A stretch of 64,000 nucleotides of DNA from UBA4582 sp013204195 (GTDB taxonomy: Bacteria > Pseudomonadota > Gammaproteobacteria > Pseudomonadales > Azotimanducaceae), in NCBI GenBank assembly GCA_963925735.1, contig CAWUUH010000010.1:14199-78198 (forward strand), read 5' to 3'. Below are positions 33,627-42,218 of this stretch, one piece after another. A program made the translations under genes and the position numbers. Position 1 is the stretch's first letter. Every line of letters starts with the position of its first letter. The notes beneath the pieces are model-generated. The model was not told where the DNA came from. It worked only from the letters and a program-made list of their open reading frames with translations, and made no database searches.

Positions 33627-34257
33627 CGGGCTTATCTCCCCAGAGTATCTTGTGTAATTGCATCTGAAATCTGACTGGCAGTTGTTCAGCAAGAATCCAT
33701 TCTGCCAGCTCGGTAGCATCCTGCTGACCGACGCTTGGCGAAAACAACACATCACCTACACGCTCCAACAAACCATACTCGCGGACTTTAAAACTGGCCC
33801 AGCTGAAGTCCTGACGATCGCAGATCACAAACTTCACCTGATCTTTGTTTGCTAGCAAGGCTAAATTGGCGTACAAATTGCGACTCACCTCGGCAGAGCC
33901 AGGGGTCTTCAAATCCAGCACTATTGAAACCCTCGGATCGACACCAGCAATATCAAGTGCGCCACTGGTTTCCAGAGACACCTGATAACCTGCATCGCAC
34001 AGGCTCACCAACAACGGTAAACAGGCTGGCTGAGCCAACGGCTCACCCCCGGTCACGGTCACGTAACGAGCGCCGTAGCCCGCCACCTGCTCAAGCACCT
34101 GTTCCATCGACGTCATGGTTCCGCCGCTGAACGCATAGGCTGTGTCGCAGTACTGGCAGCGTAACGGACAACCCGTCAAACGTACGAATACTGTCGGCAG
34201 GCCGCTGGTTCTTGCTTCACCCTGGAGCGAGTAGAATATCTCTGTAATTCTTAGCAT
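33619..34257 (-). CDS. queE: 7-carboxy-7-deazaguanine synthase QueE
   Basis: This 212-residue radical SAM enzyme contracts the ring of 6-carboxytetrahydropterin to 7-carboxy-7-deazaguanine. The cluster cysteines are 30, 34 and 37 in LTGCPLRCQYCDTAYAF, and the SAM-binding GGEP-type motif is VTVTGGEPLAQ. It uses the CxxxCxxC form. It lies between cpoB and queC, exactly as in Pseudomonas, and overlaps queC by eight bases. Confidence 0.95.
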   Translation of the reverse strand: MLRITEIFYSLQGEARTSGLPTVFVRLTGCPLRCQYCDTAYAFSGGTMTSMEQVLEQVAGYGARYVTVTGGEPLAQPACLPLLVSLCDAGYQVSLETSGALDIAGVDPRVSIVLDLKTPGSAEVSRNLYANLALLANKDQVKFVICDRQDFSWASFKVREYGLLERVGDVLFSPSVGQQDATELAEWILAEQLPVRFQMQLHKILWGDKPGV

Positions 34258-34329
34258 AGCGTGTTGAGTTTAGGTCTATCTATTGGGATCTAGCAGCAGC
34301 GCAAAAGCCCGCCGAGAGGGTGAGAGGAA

Positions 34330-35157
34330 TTACGATTGGCAGTTAATCATTCCATCGCGTAAATAACCGGCTGCCAGCTTGGCAACAGACTTGCCTTGAT
34401 ATTGCTCGACAACCTTGTTCAGCAGCTCTTTCGCTTTGTCACAATCACCTATGAGGTGATGTACTTTACCCAACTTAAACGCTGCGTCAGGTACTTTACG
34501 GTGATCCGGAAAAAAAGTGATGACATGAACAAACGCCTGACGTGCATTCTCATACTTGGGGATGGGCATCGCGGCATAAACTTCACCCAACCAATAGTAG
34601 GCGTTGGGCGCGTAATCGCCATTCGGGAAACCCTCGATCACCGCCTGAAGTTGCGTGACGGCCAGATCGTACTGTCGATTTCGAATCAGCTCCAGCGCAG
34701 TGTCATACAAAGATTTTTCACCCTGAACCACATTCACAGGCAGCGCCACAACAGCTTCTTCGTCGGACTTGATAACTGCCTCCGCGCTTCCAGGGGCAAC
34801 AGAACCCGAAGCCAATCCCGCACGCAAACTCTGGAACCGGCTATCCAGCTCCAGGTAACGATCATCCTGAATTTTCTTCATTCTTTTGAGCTGATACTGC
34901 AGGTCTTCAACCAAGCCGCGCAAGGCCTGCACTTCTTGTTCCACCAGCTGCGACTGATATTCTGCGTCTATACCTGCTCCGATAACCGCCGCGGGGCTAA
35001 CATCTTCAATCGGCGCTTGGAACGGTAACTGTTGAATGACTGGCCCGTTTCGGCTTTCAACCATAATGGCATCATTAGTAGCCGCAAACAAAAATGGCGT
35101 ACTGGTCAGCATCAGCAGACCAAGCACACCATTTTTTAACTGGCAGACAATACGCAT
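34330..35157 (-). CDS. cpoB: Tol-Pal system protein CpoB (YbgF)
   Basis: CpoB links peptidoglycan synthesis to Tol-Pal driven outer membrane constriction. From ATG 35157 it has 275 residues: a signal peptide ending near TPFLFA, an N-terminal coiled coil (QLVEQEVQALRGLVEDLQYQ, residues about 70-115) that trimerises, and three TPR-like units (from ALELIRNRQYDLAVTQLQAV). A TTG at 35172 would add five residues. It is the last gene of the tol-pal run. Confidence 0.92.
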   Translation of the reverse strand: MRIVCQLKNGVLGLLMLTSTPFLFAATNDAIMVESRNGPVIQQLPFQAPIEDVSPAAVIGAGIDAEYQSQLVEQEVQALRGLVEDLQYQLKRMKKIQDDRYLELDSRFQSLRAGLASGSVAPGSAEAVIKSDEEAVVALPVNVVQGEKSLYDTALELIRNRQYDLAVTQLQAVIEGFPNGDYAPNAYYWLGEVYAAMPIPKYENARQAFVHVITFFPDHRKVPDAAFKLGKVHHLIGDCDKAKELLNKVVEQYQGKSVAKLAAGYLRDGMINCQS

Positions 35158-35179
35158 AGGAATAGCCCGCAATTTTATC

Positions 35180-35740
35180 TTATCGGTAAACGACTTCGAC
35201 TCGACGATTCATCGCCCATGCCGCTTCATTATGGCCGCCATCTACTGGTTTCTCTTCACCGTAGCTAATCACTTCGATCTGCGAGCGAGGCGCACCTTCA
35301 GCAACTAAGTATGCGCGCACGGCATTCGCTCGACGCTCACCCAGAGCAAGATTGTACTCACGGGTACCTCGCTCATCGCCATGACCTTCAAGACGCATTC
35401 GCAATGCAGCATCTTCTTTCAATGCCATCGCATGCTTGCTTAGTTCCATGTGACCGGCGCGTTTAACAATAGTCTGGTCAAAATCAAAGTAGAACAGGCC
35501 CTGCAACTCTTCCATGCCATCCATTCCACCCATGCCATCAGCAGCGGGCAGGGAAATTTTGCCATTATTAACGACCGGTCGCTTAACCTCTACGACCACT
35601 GGCGCTTCAACAACGGGCGCAACCACGACCGGTGCAGCCTCTACCATTGACTCTTCGACTTCTGTTTTCGACGCGCAGCCAGCCAAAACAAAAGCCGCAA
35701 AACTGATCGCCATGACACCACGTGTTGTTATTCTAAGCAT
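35180..35740 (-). CDS. pal: Peptidoglycan-associated lipoprotein Pal
   Basis: Pal anchors the outer membrane to peptidoglycan and to TolB. The signal peptide ends in the lipobox LAGCAS (Cys22). A linker of Val/Pro/Glu repeats (VVVAPVVEAPVVVEVKRPVV) precedes the OmpA-like domain, where YFDFDQTIVK, LEGHGDERGTREYNLALGE and RRVEVVY are clear; the Asp and Arg that bind diaminopimelate are within the GHGDERGT to RRVE span. AGGAGC precedes the ATG. The 186-residue length is normal. Confidence 0.96.
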   Translation of the reverse strand: MLRITTRGVMAISFAAFVLAGCASKTEVEESMVEAAPVVVAPVVEAPVVVEVKRPVVNNGKISLPAADGMGGMDGMEELQGLFYFDFDQTIVKRAGHMELSKHAMALKEDAALRMRLEGHGDERGTREYNLALGERRANAVRAYLVAEGAPRSQIEVISYGEEKPVDGGHNEAAWAMNRRVEVVYR

Positions 35741-35838
35741 AATTAGCTCCTGAAAATCGCTGATAGCAGATTAAAGCACAATTTGGAATCGAAAGGTGCA
35801 CGACCACGTCACACTTCGAATCTTATATTCTAACAGGT

Positions 35839-37158
35839 CTACTCCAAAATTGGTTTAAACATTCGCCGTTTTTGCGGCGACCAGGCGGGCTCTCGCACAT
35901 CACCTTCACTGGATGGCAGGTTGAATTTCACCCCACCATCAACAGAGACAGCGGCCAAAATCCCCTCCCCTTCAAATTGGGTCGCGTAAATCAGCATACT
36001 ACCGTTAGGTGCAATGCTTGGCGACTCATCCAGCTTGGTCTCAGTTAACACCGTCACTCGGCCGCGAACCAGATCCAGCATCGCAATGTGGAACACCCCA
36101 TCCCGACGATGCACCATGATAATACCACTTCCATCAGGCAAAACACTGGCCTTGGCGTTGTAATCACCCTCAAAGGTCAGTCGCTCAATCGACAGATCGT
36201 CCAGCTGGATCTGATAGATCTGCGGTTGACCGCCTCGATTAGAGGTGAAGATGACGGCCTTACCATCAGGACTCCAAGATGGTTCGGTATCTATACCATA
36301 GTGCCTGGTGACCCGGCGCAGCCGACGGTCTGCAATATTCAGGACGTAGATATCGGGATTGCCATCTTTAGACAAAACCACCGCTAGCTGCTTGCCATCA
36401 GGCGAAAATGCCGGCGCACCATTCAGCCCAGGGAAATTCGTTAATTGCTGTCGAGTGCCATTGACCACATCTCGCAAAAATATTGCCGGTCGACTGTCCA
36501 CTTCGAAGGATACATAGGCGATATAACGGCCATCTCGCGACCAGCTCGCCGACAGAATCGGCTCTTTGGATTCCAGCATCGTCTCGACCCGATGGCCATC
36601 GGCATCGGCAATGTTTAGCCGATAAAGGCGGTCAGTGAGCGGACCCAAGGCCGTCACATACATGATTTGGGTCGAAAATGCTCCATCGATACCGGTGAGA
36701 ATCTTAAACACGCTGTCGCTGGCATAGTGTGCCATATCGCGCATTTCATTGGCGTCGCCTTCGATGGTCTGACGAAGTTCCACCGATTGCTTGAAGACAT
36801 TATATAAGGTGTAGGTCAGACGGTAACGATCACCCACTGGCGACACATGCCCGATCACCAAATACTCAACGTTCAGCAATCGCCAATCGCGATTGAAAAT
36901 TTCGGCAGGTTCATGGGGTAAACTCAGCATCTGATTGGCAGGTAAACTTTCAAACCGGCCGCTGAGCACTAAGTCAGCATCGATAATGTCGCTGATATTT
37001 TCCGGCAGCCCACCAATGCCCCGCCAATCAAACGGGACGACAGCCAGCCTCACCGCATTATCAACACCTTGAGTCACTTCAATCCGCAAATCTGCGAACA
37101 CAGACTTGACAGGGATACAAACCACTAGCAGGGCGATCAGGTAAGCTCTCAGTTTCAT
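35839..37158 (-). CDS. tolB: Tol-Pal periplasmic protein TolB
   Basis: TolB is the periplasmic beta-propeller that releases Pal on contact with TolA. The 439-residue protein has an N-terminal signal peptide (LIALLVVCIPVKSVFA), the alpha/beta domain with VVPFDWRG, then propeller repeats such as SWSRDGRYIAYVSFE, AFSPDGKQLAVVLSKDGNPD and SWSPDGKAVIFTSNRGGQPQ. It follows tolA by ten bases and precedes pal by about 100. Confidence 0.96.
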   Translation of the reverse strand: MKLRAYLIALLVVCIPVKSVFADLRIEVTQGVDNAVRLAVVPFDWRGIGGLPENISDIIDADLVLSGRFESLPANQMLSLPHEPAEIFNRDWRLLNVEYLVIGHVSPVGDRYRLTYTLYNVFKQSVELRQTIEGDANEMRDMAHYASDSVFKILTGIDGAFSTQIMYVTALGPLTDRLYRLNIADADGHRVETMLESKEPILSASWSRDGRYIAYVSFEVDSRPAIFLRDVVNGTRQQLTNFPGLNGAPAFSPDGKQLAVVLSKDGNPDIYVLNIADRRLRRVTRHYGIDTEPSWSPDGKAVIFTSNRGGQPQIYQIQLDDLSIERLTFEGDYNAKASVLPDGSGIIMVHRRDGVFHIAMLDLVRGRVTVLTETKLDESPSIAPNGSMLIYATQFEGEGILAAVSVDGGVKFNLPSSEGDVREPAWSPQKRRMFKPILE

Positions 37159-37168
37159 TGAATTCCTA

Positions 37169-37951
37169 TTACAGTCTTAGATCTTCAGGCCTGAACACGA
37201 CCTCAAATTCGCGAAAATTACGTTCAAATTGTGCCGAATCCGCGGGCACGATAAAGCGTTCGGCTTTACGAACCGCCAGCATCGCTGAACGATCAAAAGC
37301 ATCGTTTCCACTCGATGTTTTCAGCGTCACGTCAACCACTTCGCCCGTAGGCACTAAAAACACTTTTAACAAGGCTTGCATGCCATTTCGCGCACTGGGC
37401 GGCCGCGACCAGTGCTGAATAATTTCACGCTGGATCTGCGATACGTAGGCCATGGCCTTTTCATCATCAGTGACCGCTAATCGATCGTCCTGCTCCTCAC
37501 CGATCGCCCGAGCCAGATCTCGCTCCGTCGCCACTTTAGCCTGCTTGGCCTCCAACGCCTGTTTGGTCTCCAACGCCTGCTGCTCTTCAGCCTGCTGCGC
37601 AGCAGCGCGCAAGGCCTCCAAACGCGAATACTCTGCGGCCTGACTCGCCTTAGTTGCAAGATCAGCCTTCGCCTTGGCATCACGATCTAATTGCGCTCGA
37701 CGAGCCGAGTCGCGTTGTTTGCTCAATTGGGCCTTTGCTTGACGGCGTTGCAGCGCAGCAGCAGCCAGCTTTTGTTGTTTGATCTTATGTGGGTTTTCAG
37801 CGACCAACGCCGCTTTAATATAATAGTGCTCAACTGCCACAGACGGTATTGGCGCTGCCTGATCCCAGTTGACTAACAACAGGGTGAGCACACCTGCGTG
37901 TACTGCCAAGGCTAATAACGCCGGGAAGATATAGACTCTGATCAGACTCAT
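37169..37951 (-). CDS. tolA: Cell envelope integrity protein TolA
   Basis: TolA spans the periplasm. The 260-residue protein has an N-terminal membrane helix (PALLALAVHAGVLTLLLV), a long Ala/Lys/Glu/Gln-rich helical rod (about 60-165) and a C-terminal TonB-like globular domain with QREIIQHWSRPPSARNGMQ and VFLVPTGEVVDVTLKTSSGN. It uses proton-motive force through TolQR to pull on TolB and Pal. The rod is shorter than in E. coli. It sits between tolR and tolB. Confidence 0.94.
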   Translation of the reverse strand: MSLIRVYIFPALLALAVHAGVLTLLLVNWDQAAPIPSVAVEHYYIKAALVAENPHKIKQQKLAAAALQRRQAKAQLSKQRDSARRAQLDRDAKAKADLATKASQAAEYSRLEALRAAAQQAEEQQALETKQALEAKQAKVATERDLARAIGEEQDDRLAVTDDEKAMAYVSQIQREIIQHWSRPPSARNGMQALLKVFLVPTGEVVDVTLKTSSGNDAFDRSAMLAVRKAERFIVPADSAQFERNFREFEVVFRPEDLRL

Positions 37952-37955
37952 GATG

Positions 37956-38375
37956 CTATCCCGGCGGTTCCGTGATCAAACCCACGCTCCTGGCCCCCGC
38001 CTGTTGCAAAACATTCATCAACCCCACGACAACACCATAACTGAGGGCCTGATCACCCTCCACCAGCACCTTGATATCGGGGTTCGCCTGAATGATCTTC
38101 GCCGCGCGCTCGCCGATCAACGCCAACGCCACGCTTTCCTCTTCATCACCTACGTTAATGTAATATGTTGAATCCGCTTTAACTGAGACCACTAGGGTGA
38201 GTTCATTTTCGCGCACGGACAGCGGCCCTGAAGCAGCATCCGGCAAATCCACATTGATGCCCTGGGTCATCATAGGCGCTGTCACCATAAAAATAACCAA
38301 CAGCACCAGTGTCACGTCGATGTAAGGAACGACGTTGATCTCTGCCATGGGCTTTCTTCTTGCTGCTTTAGCCAT
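37956..38375 (-). CDS. tolR: Biopolymer transport protein TolR
   Basis: TolR is the ExbD-like subunit of the TolQR motor. The 139-residue protein has one helix with the proton-relay Asp in INVVPYIDVTLVLLVIFMV and a periplasmic domain (MTQGINVDLPDAAS onward). It starts two bases after the tolQ stop codon and ends four bases before tolA, so the whole set is one operon. Confidence 0.95.
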   Translation of the reverse strand: MAKAARRKPMAEINVVPYIDVTLVLLVIFMVTAPMMTQGINVDLPDAASGPLSVRENELTLVVSVKADSTYYINVGDEEESVALALIGERAAKIIQANPDIKVLVEGDQALSYGVVVGLMNVLQQAGARSVGLITEPPG

Positions 38376-38377
38376 TA

Positions 38378-39058
38378 TTAATCCTGCGCGCGAATGCCAC
38401 GATACAAAATACCGCTGAACTCGTCAGTGAATGCATCGAGACGATTCACGATAATTTCAACTTGGGCCGCAAATCGATTATAAGCGATCACCGCAGGAAT
38501 GGCCGCAAACAGTCCAATCGCGGTAGCCACCAGCGCCTCGGAAATACCAGGCGCAACCACCGACAAACTCGCCTGATTAACTGTCGCCAGACCCCGAAAG
38601 GAATTCATAATCCCCCAGACAGTGCCAAACAACCCTATATAGGGGCTGGTCGAGCCAACTGTCGCCAGAAAGGGCAAACTTGTCTCCATACGCTCCTCTT
38701 CTCGAGACAAGGCAACCCGCATGGCCCGCTGCACGCTCTGCATAATGCGATCGGAATCCGTCTCCTTTTGCTGGCGCAAACGGGTAAACTCCTTGAAACC
38801 CGCGACAAAAATAAGCTCCATGCCCACGGGTTCACGCTCACTGGCTTCAATTTCCAGATAAATTTTGCGCAAGTCCTTACCAGACCAAAATTCATTTTCG
38901 AAGGCGATCGACTCTCGCTTGATCGATGACAAACTGAAGCCACGTTGGAAGATCATGACCCACGAGACCATGGACGCCAGAACCAATATGGTCATCACGC
39001 ACTGCACTACAATACTGGCATTTAATACCAGGTCAATAATCGAAAGTGGCTCATTCAA
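38378..39058 (-). CDS. tolQ: Biopolymer transport protein TolQ
   Basis: TolQ is the ExbB/MotA-like motor subunit. The 226-residue protein has three helices: one at residues about 18-38, and the paired GSTSPYIGLFGTVWGIMNSF and ATAIGLFAAIPAVIAYNRF with the conserved Thr and Pro residues of the proton channel. It begins 18 bases after ruvB. In most relatives ybgC separates ruvB from tolQ; here there is no room for it. Confidence 0.95.
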   Translation of the reverse strand: MNEPLSIIDLVLNASIVVQCVMTILVLASMVSWVMIFQRGFSLSSIKRESIAFENEFWSGKDLRKIYLEIEASEREPVGMELIFVAGFKEFTRLRQQKETDSDRIMQSVQRAMRVALSREEERMETSLPFLATVGSTSPYIGLFGTVWGIMNSFRGLATVNQASLSVVAPGISEALVATAIGLFAAIPAVIAYNRFAAQVEIIVNRLDAFTDEFSGILYRGIRAQD

Positions 39059-39076
39059 GGCAATTACTCTTTAGTC

Positions 39077-40120
39077 TCACTCAGTTGGGGTATCGTCAAT
39101 GTGAAGCAACGGGCTGGTAGCCGGCATCGGCAGACCAAAATGCAGATAAGCATGTCGTGTGGCAACCCTACCTCTTGGCGTTCGCATTATAAAGCCCTGC
39201 TGAATCAAAAACGGCTCATAGACATCCTCAATGGTGTCACGCTCCTCGCCGATGGCCGCCGCCAAACTATCAACTCCCACAGGACCACCATCAAATTTTT
39301 CAATTAAGGCCATAAGCAGGCGCCTATCCATATGATCAAAGCCATTGGCGTCGACTTTCAACATATTCAGGGCATCGTCAGCCACAGCCTTGTCGATATG
39401 ACCATTCGCTTTAACCTCGGCAAAATCACGCACACGCCGTAGCAGGCGATTGGCAATTCGTGGCGTCCCTCGAGACCGCAACGCAATCTCCTGAGCGCCG
39501 GCTTGGTCAGTCCGCACACCCAGCAAATTAGACGAGCGCAGCACGATTTGAGCAAGATCATCAACCTGATAGAATTCCAGACGTTGAATAATACCAAACC
39601 GATCGCGCAACGGAGACGTCAACAATCCCGTTCGAGTCGTTGCGCCAACGAGTGTGAACGGCGGCAAATCAAGCTTCAGGGTTCTGGCGGCAGGACCTTC
39701 ACCAATGGTGATGTCCACCTGGAAATCTTCCATCGCGGGATACAGCACTTCCTCAATGGCAGGCGACAGTCTGTGGATTTCATCAATGAACAATACATCC
39801 CCGGCCTCAAGATTGGTTAGCGCCGCAACCAGATCACCTTTTTTATCGATCACAGGACCTGAGGTTGCTTTGATTTGCACGCCCATTTCATTCGCAATAA
39901 TATTGGCCAGCGTCGTCTTGCCAAGACCGGGAGGTCCAAATATCAGCGTATGGTCAAGGTGTTCACCTCGACGTTTGGCAGCGTCGATAAAGATGGTCAT
40001 TTGCTCGCTGACCTGCGGCTGCCCGCGATACTCAGCAAAGGTTTTGGGGCGAATCGCCCAATCTTGAGTTGAATCTCCCTGGGTAGATTCAGGCGCTACC
40101 AGTCGATCAGATTCAATCAT
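39077..40120 (-). CDS. ruvB: Holliday junction helicase RuvB
   Basis: RuvB is the AAA+ motor for branch migration. From ATG 40120 (MIESDRLV, the usual family start) it has 347 residues with Walker A GPPGLGKTTLA, Walker B VLFIDEIHRL, sensor LVGATTRTGLLTSPLRDRFG and the winged-helix end GFIMRTPRGR. The longer frame from 40141 adds seven residues and is less typical. It is third in ruvC-ruvA-ruvB, followed by tolQ. No LexA box is visible upstream, although ruvAB is SOS-controlled in E. coli. Confidence 0.96.
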   Translation of the reverse strand: MIESDRLVAPESTQGDSTQDWAIRPKTFAEYRGQPQVSEQMTIFIDAAKRRGEHLDHTLIFGPPGLGKTTLANIIANEMGVQIKATSGPVIDKKGDLVAALTNLEAGDVLFIDEIHRLSPAIEEVLYPAMEDFQVDITIGEGPAARTLKLDLPPFTLVGATTRTGLLTSPLRDRFGIIQRLEFYQVDDLAQIVLRSSNLLGVRTDQAGAQEIALRSRGTPRIANRLLRRVRDFAEVKANGHIDKAVADDALNMLKVDANGFDHMDRRLLMALIEKFDGGPVGVDSLAAAIGEERDTIEDVYEPFLIQQGFIMRTPRGRVATRHAYLHFGLPMPATSPLLHIDDTPTE

Positions 40121-40199
40121 TGTCTGCCCGTCCCCGTTCACCGAGTATAAAACCCGCAGTTTGCCACATTAATACTTGCTCGACAGGAGATACTGCACT

Positions 40200-40781
40200 T
40201 TAGGAGAGGGACTTCAAAGCTTGGCGAATGAGACTCTCTACGCTAACGTCCTGATCTTCGATCTGCCCAAGCGCCCTCGCCGCCTCTTGAGGCTTATAAC
40301 CCAGACCAATCAGTGCCGCCTCAGCATCCGCGACCAGATCGGGAGCTCGCTGAGCGGCAGGCAAAAGCCCCTCAGTCAAGGCGGGCAATCGGTCACGCAT
40401 CTCAATGATTAATCGTTCAGCAGTTTTTTTGCCCACCCCAGGCAGCGCCGTCAATGCTTTGATATCGTTATTCTGGATGCAGCGACTGAATGCCCTGGCA
40501 TCGACGCCGGACAGGATCGCCACGGCAAGCTTCGGTCCGACACCATTCACTTTAATGAGGGCGCGAAACAACTCGCGCTCTGAAGCCGTCGAAAACCCAA
40601 ACAGCAGGTGCGCATCATCGCGAACCACCAAATGGGTATACAACATGATTTCAGTACCGCTATCACCGAGTTGGAAATAGGTGGTCAAGGGAATATCCAC
40701 CTCATAACCGAGGCCTTGTACATCGACGACCACCTGATGAGTGGATTTCTCTAAAATTTTACCCCGAACTCTACCAATCAA
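40200..40781 (-). CDS. ruvA: Holliday junction protein RuvA
   Basis: RuvA binds four-way junctions and loads RuvB. The 193-residue protein has the OB fold start MIGRVRGKI, helix-hairpin-helix motifs in LIKVNGVGPKLAVAILSG and LTALPGVGKKTAERLI, and the C-terminal RuvB-binding domain ALIGLGYKPQEAARAL. Its ATG overlaps the ruvC stop by four bases. Confidence 0.96.
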   Translation of the reverse strand: MIGRVRGKILEKSTHQVVVDVQGLGYEVDIPLTTYFQLGDSGTEIMLYTHLVVRDDAHLLFGFSTASERELFRALIKVNGVGPKLAVAILSGVDARAFSRCIQNNDIKALTALPGVGKKTAERLIIEMRDRLPALTEGLLPAAQRAPDLVADAEAALIGLGYKPQEAARALGQIEDQDVSVESLIRQALKSLS

Positions 40782-41341
40782 TTGTCTGTATTCCTTTCAC
40801 TGCCTGAATGTTGCCCAAGGTTCACCATCCGACCTCGCCGAAAGCTGTTCGCGCCCGCGATACGACTGAGATTTTGCTGAGTATTAATGTGGCACAATGC
40901 GATCGCCAAAGCATCGGCAGCATCTTGTTGGGGTTGGGCGGGGAGTTTTAATAACGTCTGCACCATATGTTGAACCTGGCTTTTTTCCGCAGCACCCGTA
41001 CCCACCACAGCCTGTTTGATTTTTCGCGCTTCATACTCAAACACAGCCAACCCCAGGTTCGCGCCCGCAACGAGAGCAACACCCCGAGCTTGACCTAGTG
41101 TCAAAGCAGAAGACGCGCTTTTGGCCATGAAGACTTTCTCAATTGCCATCTCTTGGGGATTGTACTGCTGGATGATTTCTGTGACTCCAGCAAATATCTC
41201 TACTAATTTGCCTGCCAAGTCAGCTTTCGCGTCCGTTCTAATACAGCCACTCGCCACATAGACCTGACGCGAGCCTTGCGAGTCGATCAGACCAAATCCG
41301 GTCACCCGTGAGCCTGGGTCTATACCTAGGATTATTGCCAT
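40778..41341 (-). CDS. ruvC: Crossover junction endonuclease RuvC
   Basis: RuvC resolves Holliday junctions. The 187-residue protein has catalytic acidic residues in ILGIDPGSRVTGFG (Asp7), MAIEKVFMA (Glu) and QQDAADALAIALCH (paired Asp). It has a C-terminal tail slightly longer than the usual 173 residues. It is the first gene of ruvC-ruvA-ruvB and lies 88 bases downstream of yebC. Confidence 0.96.
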   Translation of the reverse strand: MAIILGIDPGSRVTGFGLIDSQGSRQVYVASGCIRTDAKADLAGKLVEIFAGVTEIIQQYNPQEMAIEKVFMAKSASSALTLGQARGVALVAGANLGLAVFEYEARKIKQAVVGTGAAEKSQVQHMVQTLLKLPAQPQQDAADALAIALCHINTQQNLSRIAGANSFRRGRMVNLGQHSGSERNTDN

Positions 41342-41429
41342 CGGTGCTGCGTCATGAAAGTTCTTCTGTTCCTGGGGTGCCCAGGCAGCTTACCACAAGC
41401 AACGAGTGTTACAGCTCGCTGCTACCAAC

Positions 41430-42167
41430 CTACTCCTCTAGGTTTTCAGGGAAGCTGGCATTGGTATAGACGTTTTGAACATCATCCAGGTCTTCCAGGT
41501 TATCCATCAGCCGAATGACCTTTTCTGCCATATCTGCATTAAGCTCACTATAGTTTTGCGGTAGCATGGCAATTTCCGCATTAACGGGCTCGAAATCAGC
41601 TTCAATCAAAGCGTCCTTGACGGCCAGAAAGTCTTCAGGTGTCGTGAGTACCTCGACGGACCCATCTTCCGCAATGTCCACGTCATCGGCACCGGCATCT
41701 ATCGCCAGCTCCATAACTTTCTCCTCATCGAGCCCCGGCGCGAAATTGAGCATACCTTTCCGATCAAACAGATAGGCGACAGACCCATCGGTGCCAAGAT
41801 TTCCGCCCGCTTTGGTGAAGGCATGCCGGACCTCCGCTACCGTTCGGTTGCGGTTGTCGGTCATGGTTTCCACCAAGAAAGCCACACCGCCTGGGCCATA
41901 GCCCTCATAGGTCAGAGACACCAACTCACTACCTTCGAGGCCACCGGCGCCCCTGGCGATCGCTCGCTCCATGGTGTCTTTAGGCATTTGTGACGCTTTA
42001 GCCTTATCCACCACGGTACGCAGACCAGGATTATCCTCCAATACCCCACCGCCATCTCTGGCAGCAACAGTCAGTTCACGAATGATTTTTGTGAATACCT
42101 TTGCCCGCTTCGCATCTTGACCCGCCTTCCGGTGCTTGATGTTGCTCCACTTGCTATGACCCGCCAT
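41430..42167 (-). CDS. yebC: YebC/PmpR family regulatory protein
   Basis: The 245-residue protein begins MAGHSKWSNIKHRKAGQDAKR, the family hallmark, and has GYGPGGVAFLVETMTDNRNRT and an acidic C-terminal part. YebC proteins bind DNA in some bacteria and act on ribosomes stalled at proline stretches in others. The aspS-yebC-ruvC order is widely conserved in gammaproteobacteria, and is kept here. Confidence 0.96.
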   Translation of the reverse strand: MAGHSKWSNIKHRKAGQDAKRAKVFTKIIRELTVAARDGGGVLEDNPGLRTVVDKAKASQMPKDTMERAIARGAGGLEGSELVSLTYEGYGPGGVAFLVETMTDNRNRTVAEVRHAFTKAGGNLGTDGSVAYLFDRKGMLNFAPGLDEEKVMELAIDAGADDVDIAEDGSVEVLTTPEDFLAVKDALIEADFEPVNAEIAMLPQNYSELNADMAEKVIRLMDNLEDLDDVQNVYTNASFPENLEE

Positions 42168-42218
42168 TCACTCTCTCCATCAGTAGTATCTTTTATATCC
42201 ACCGCTTTACAGACCTTG

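Noticed and set aside
34396..35028. 210-codon plus-strand ORF
   Set aside because: It is antisense to cpoB, with no recognisable motif.
40200..41429. LexA control of the ruv genes
   Set aside because: No CTGT-N8-ACAG site is visible upstream of ruvC or ruvA.
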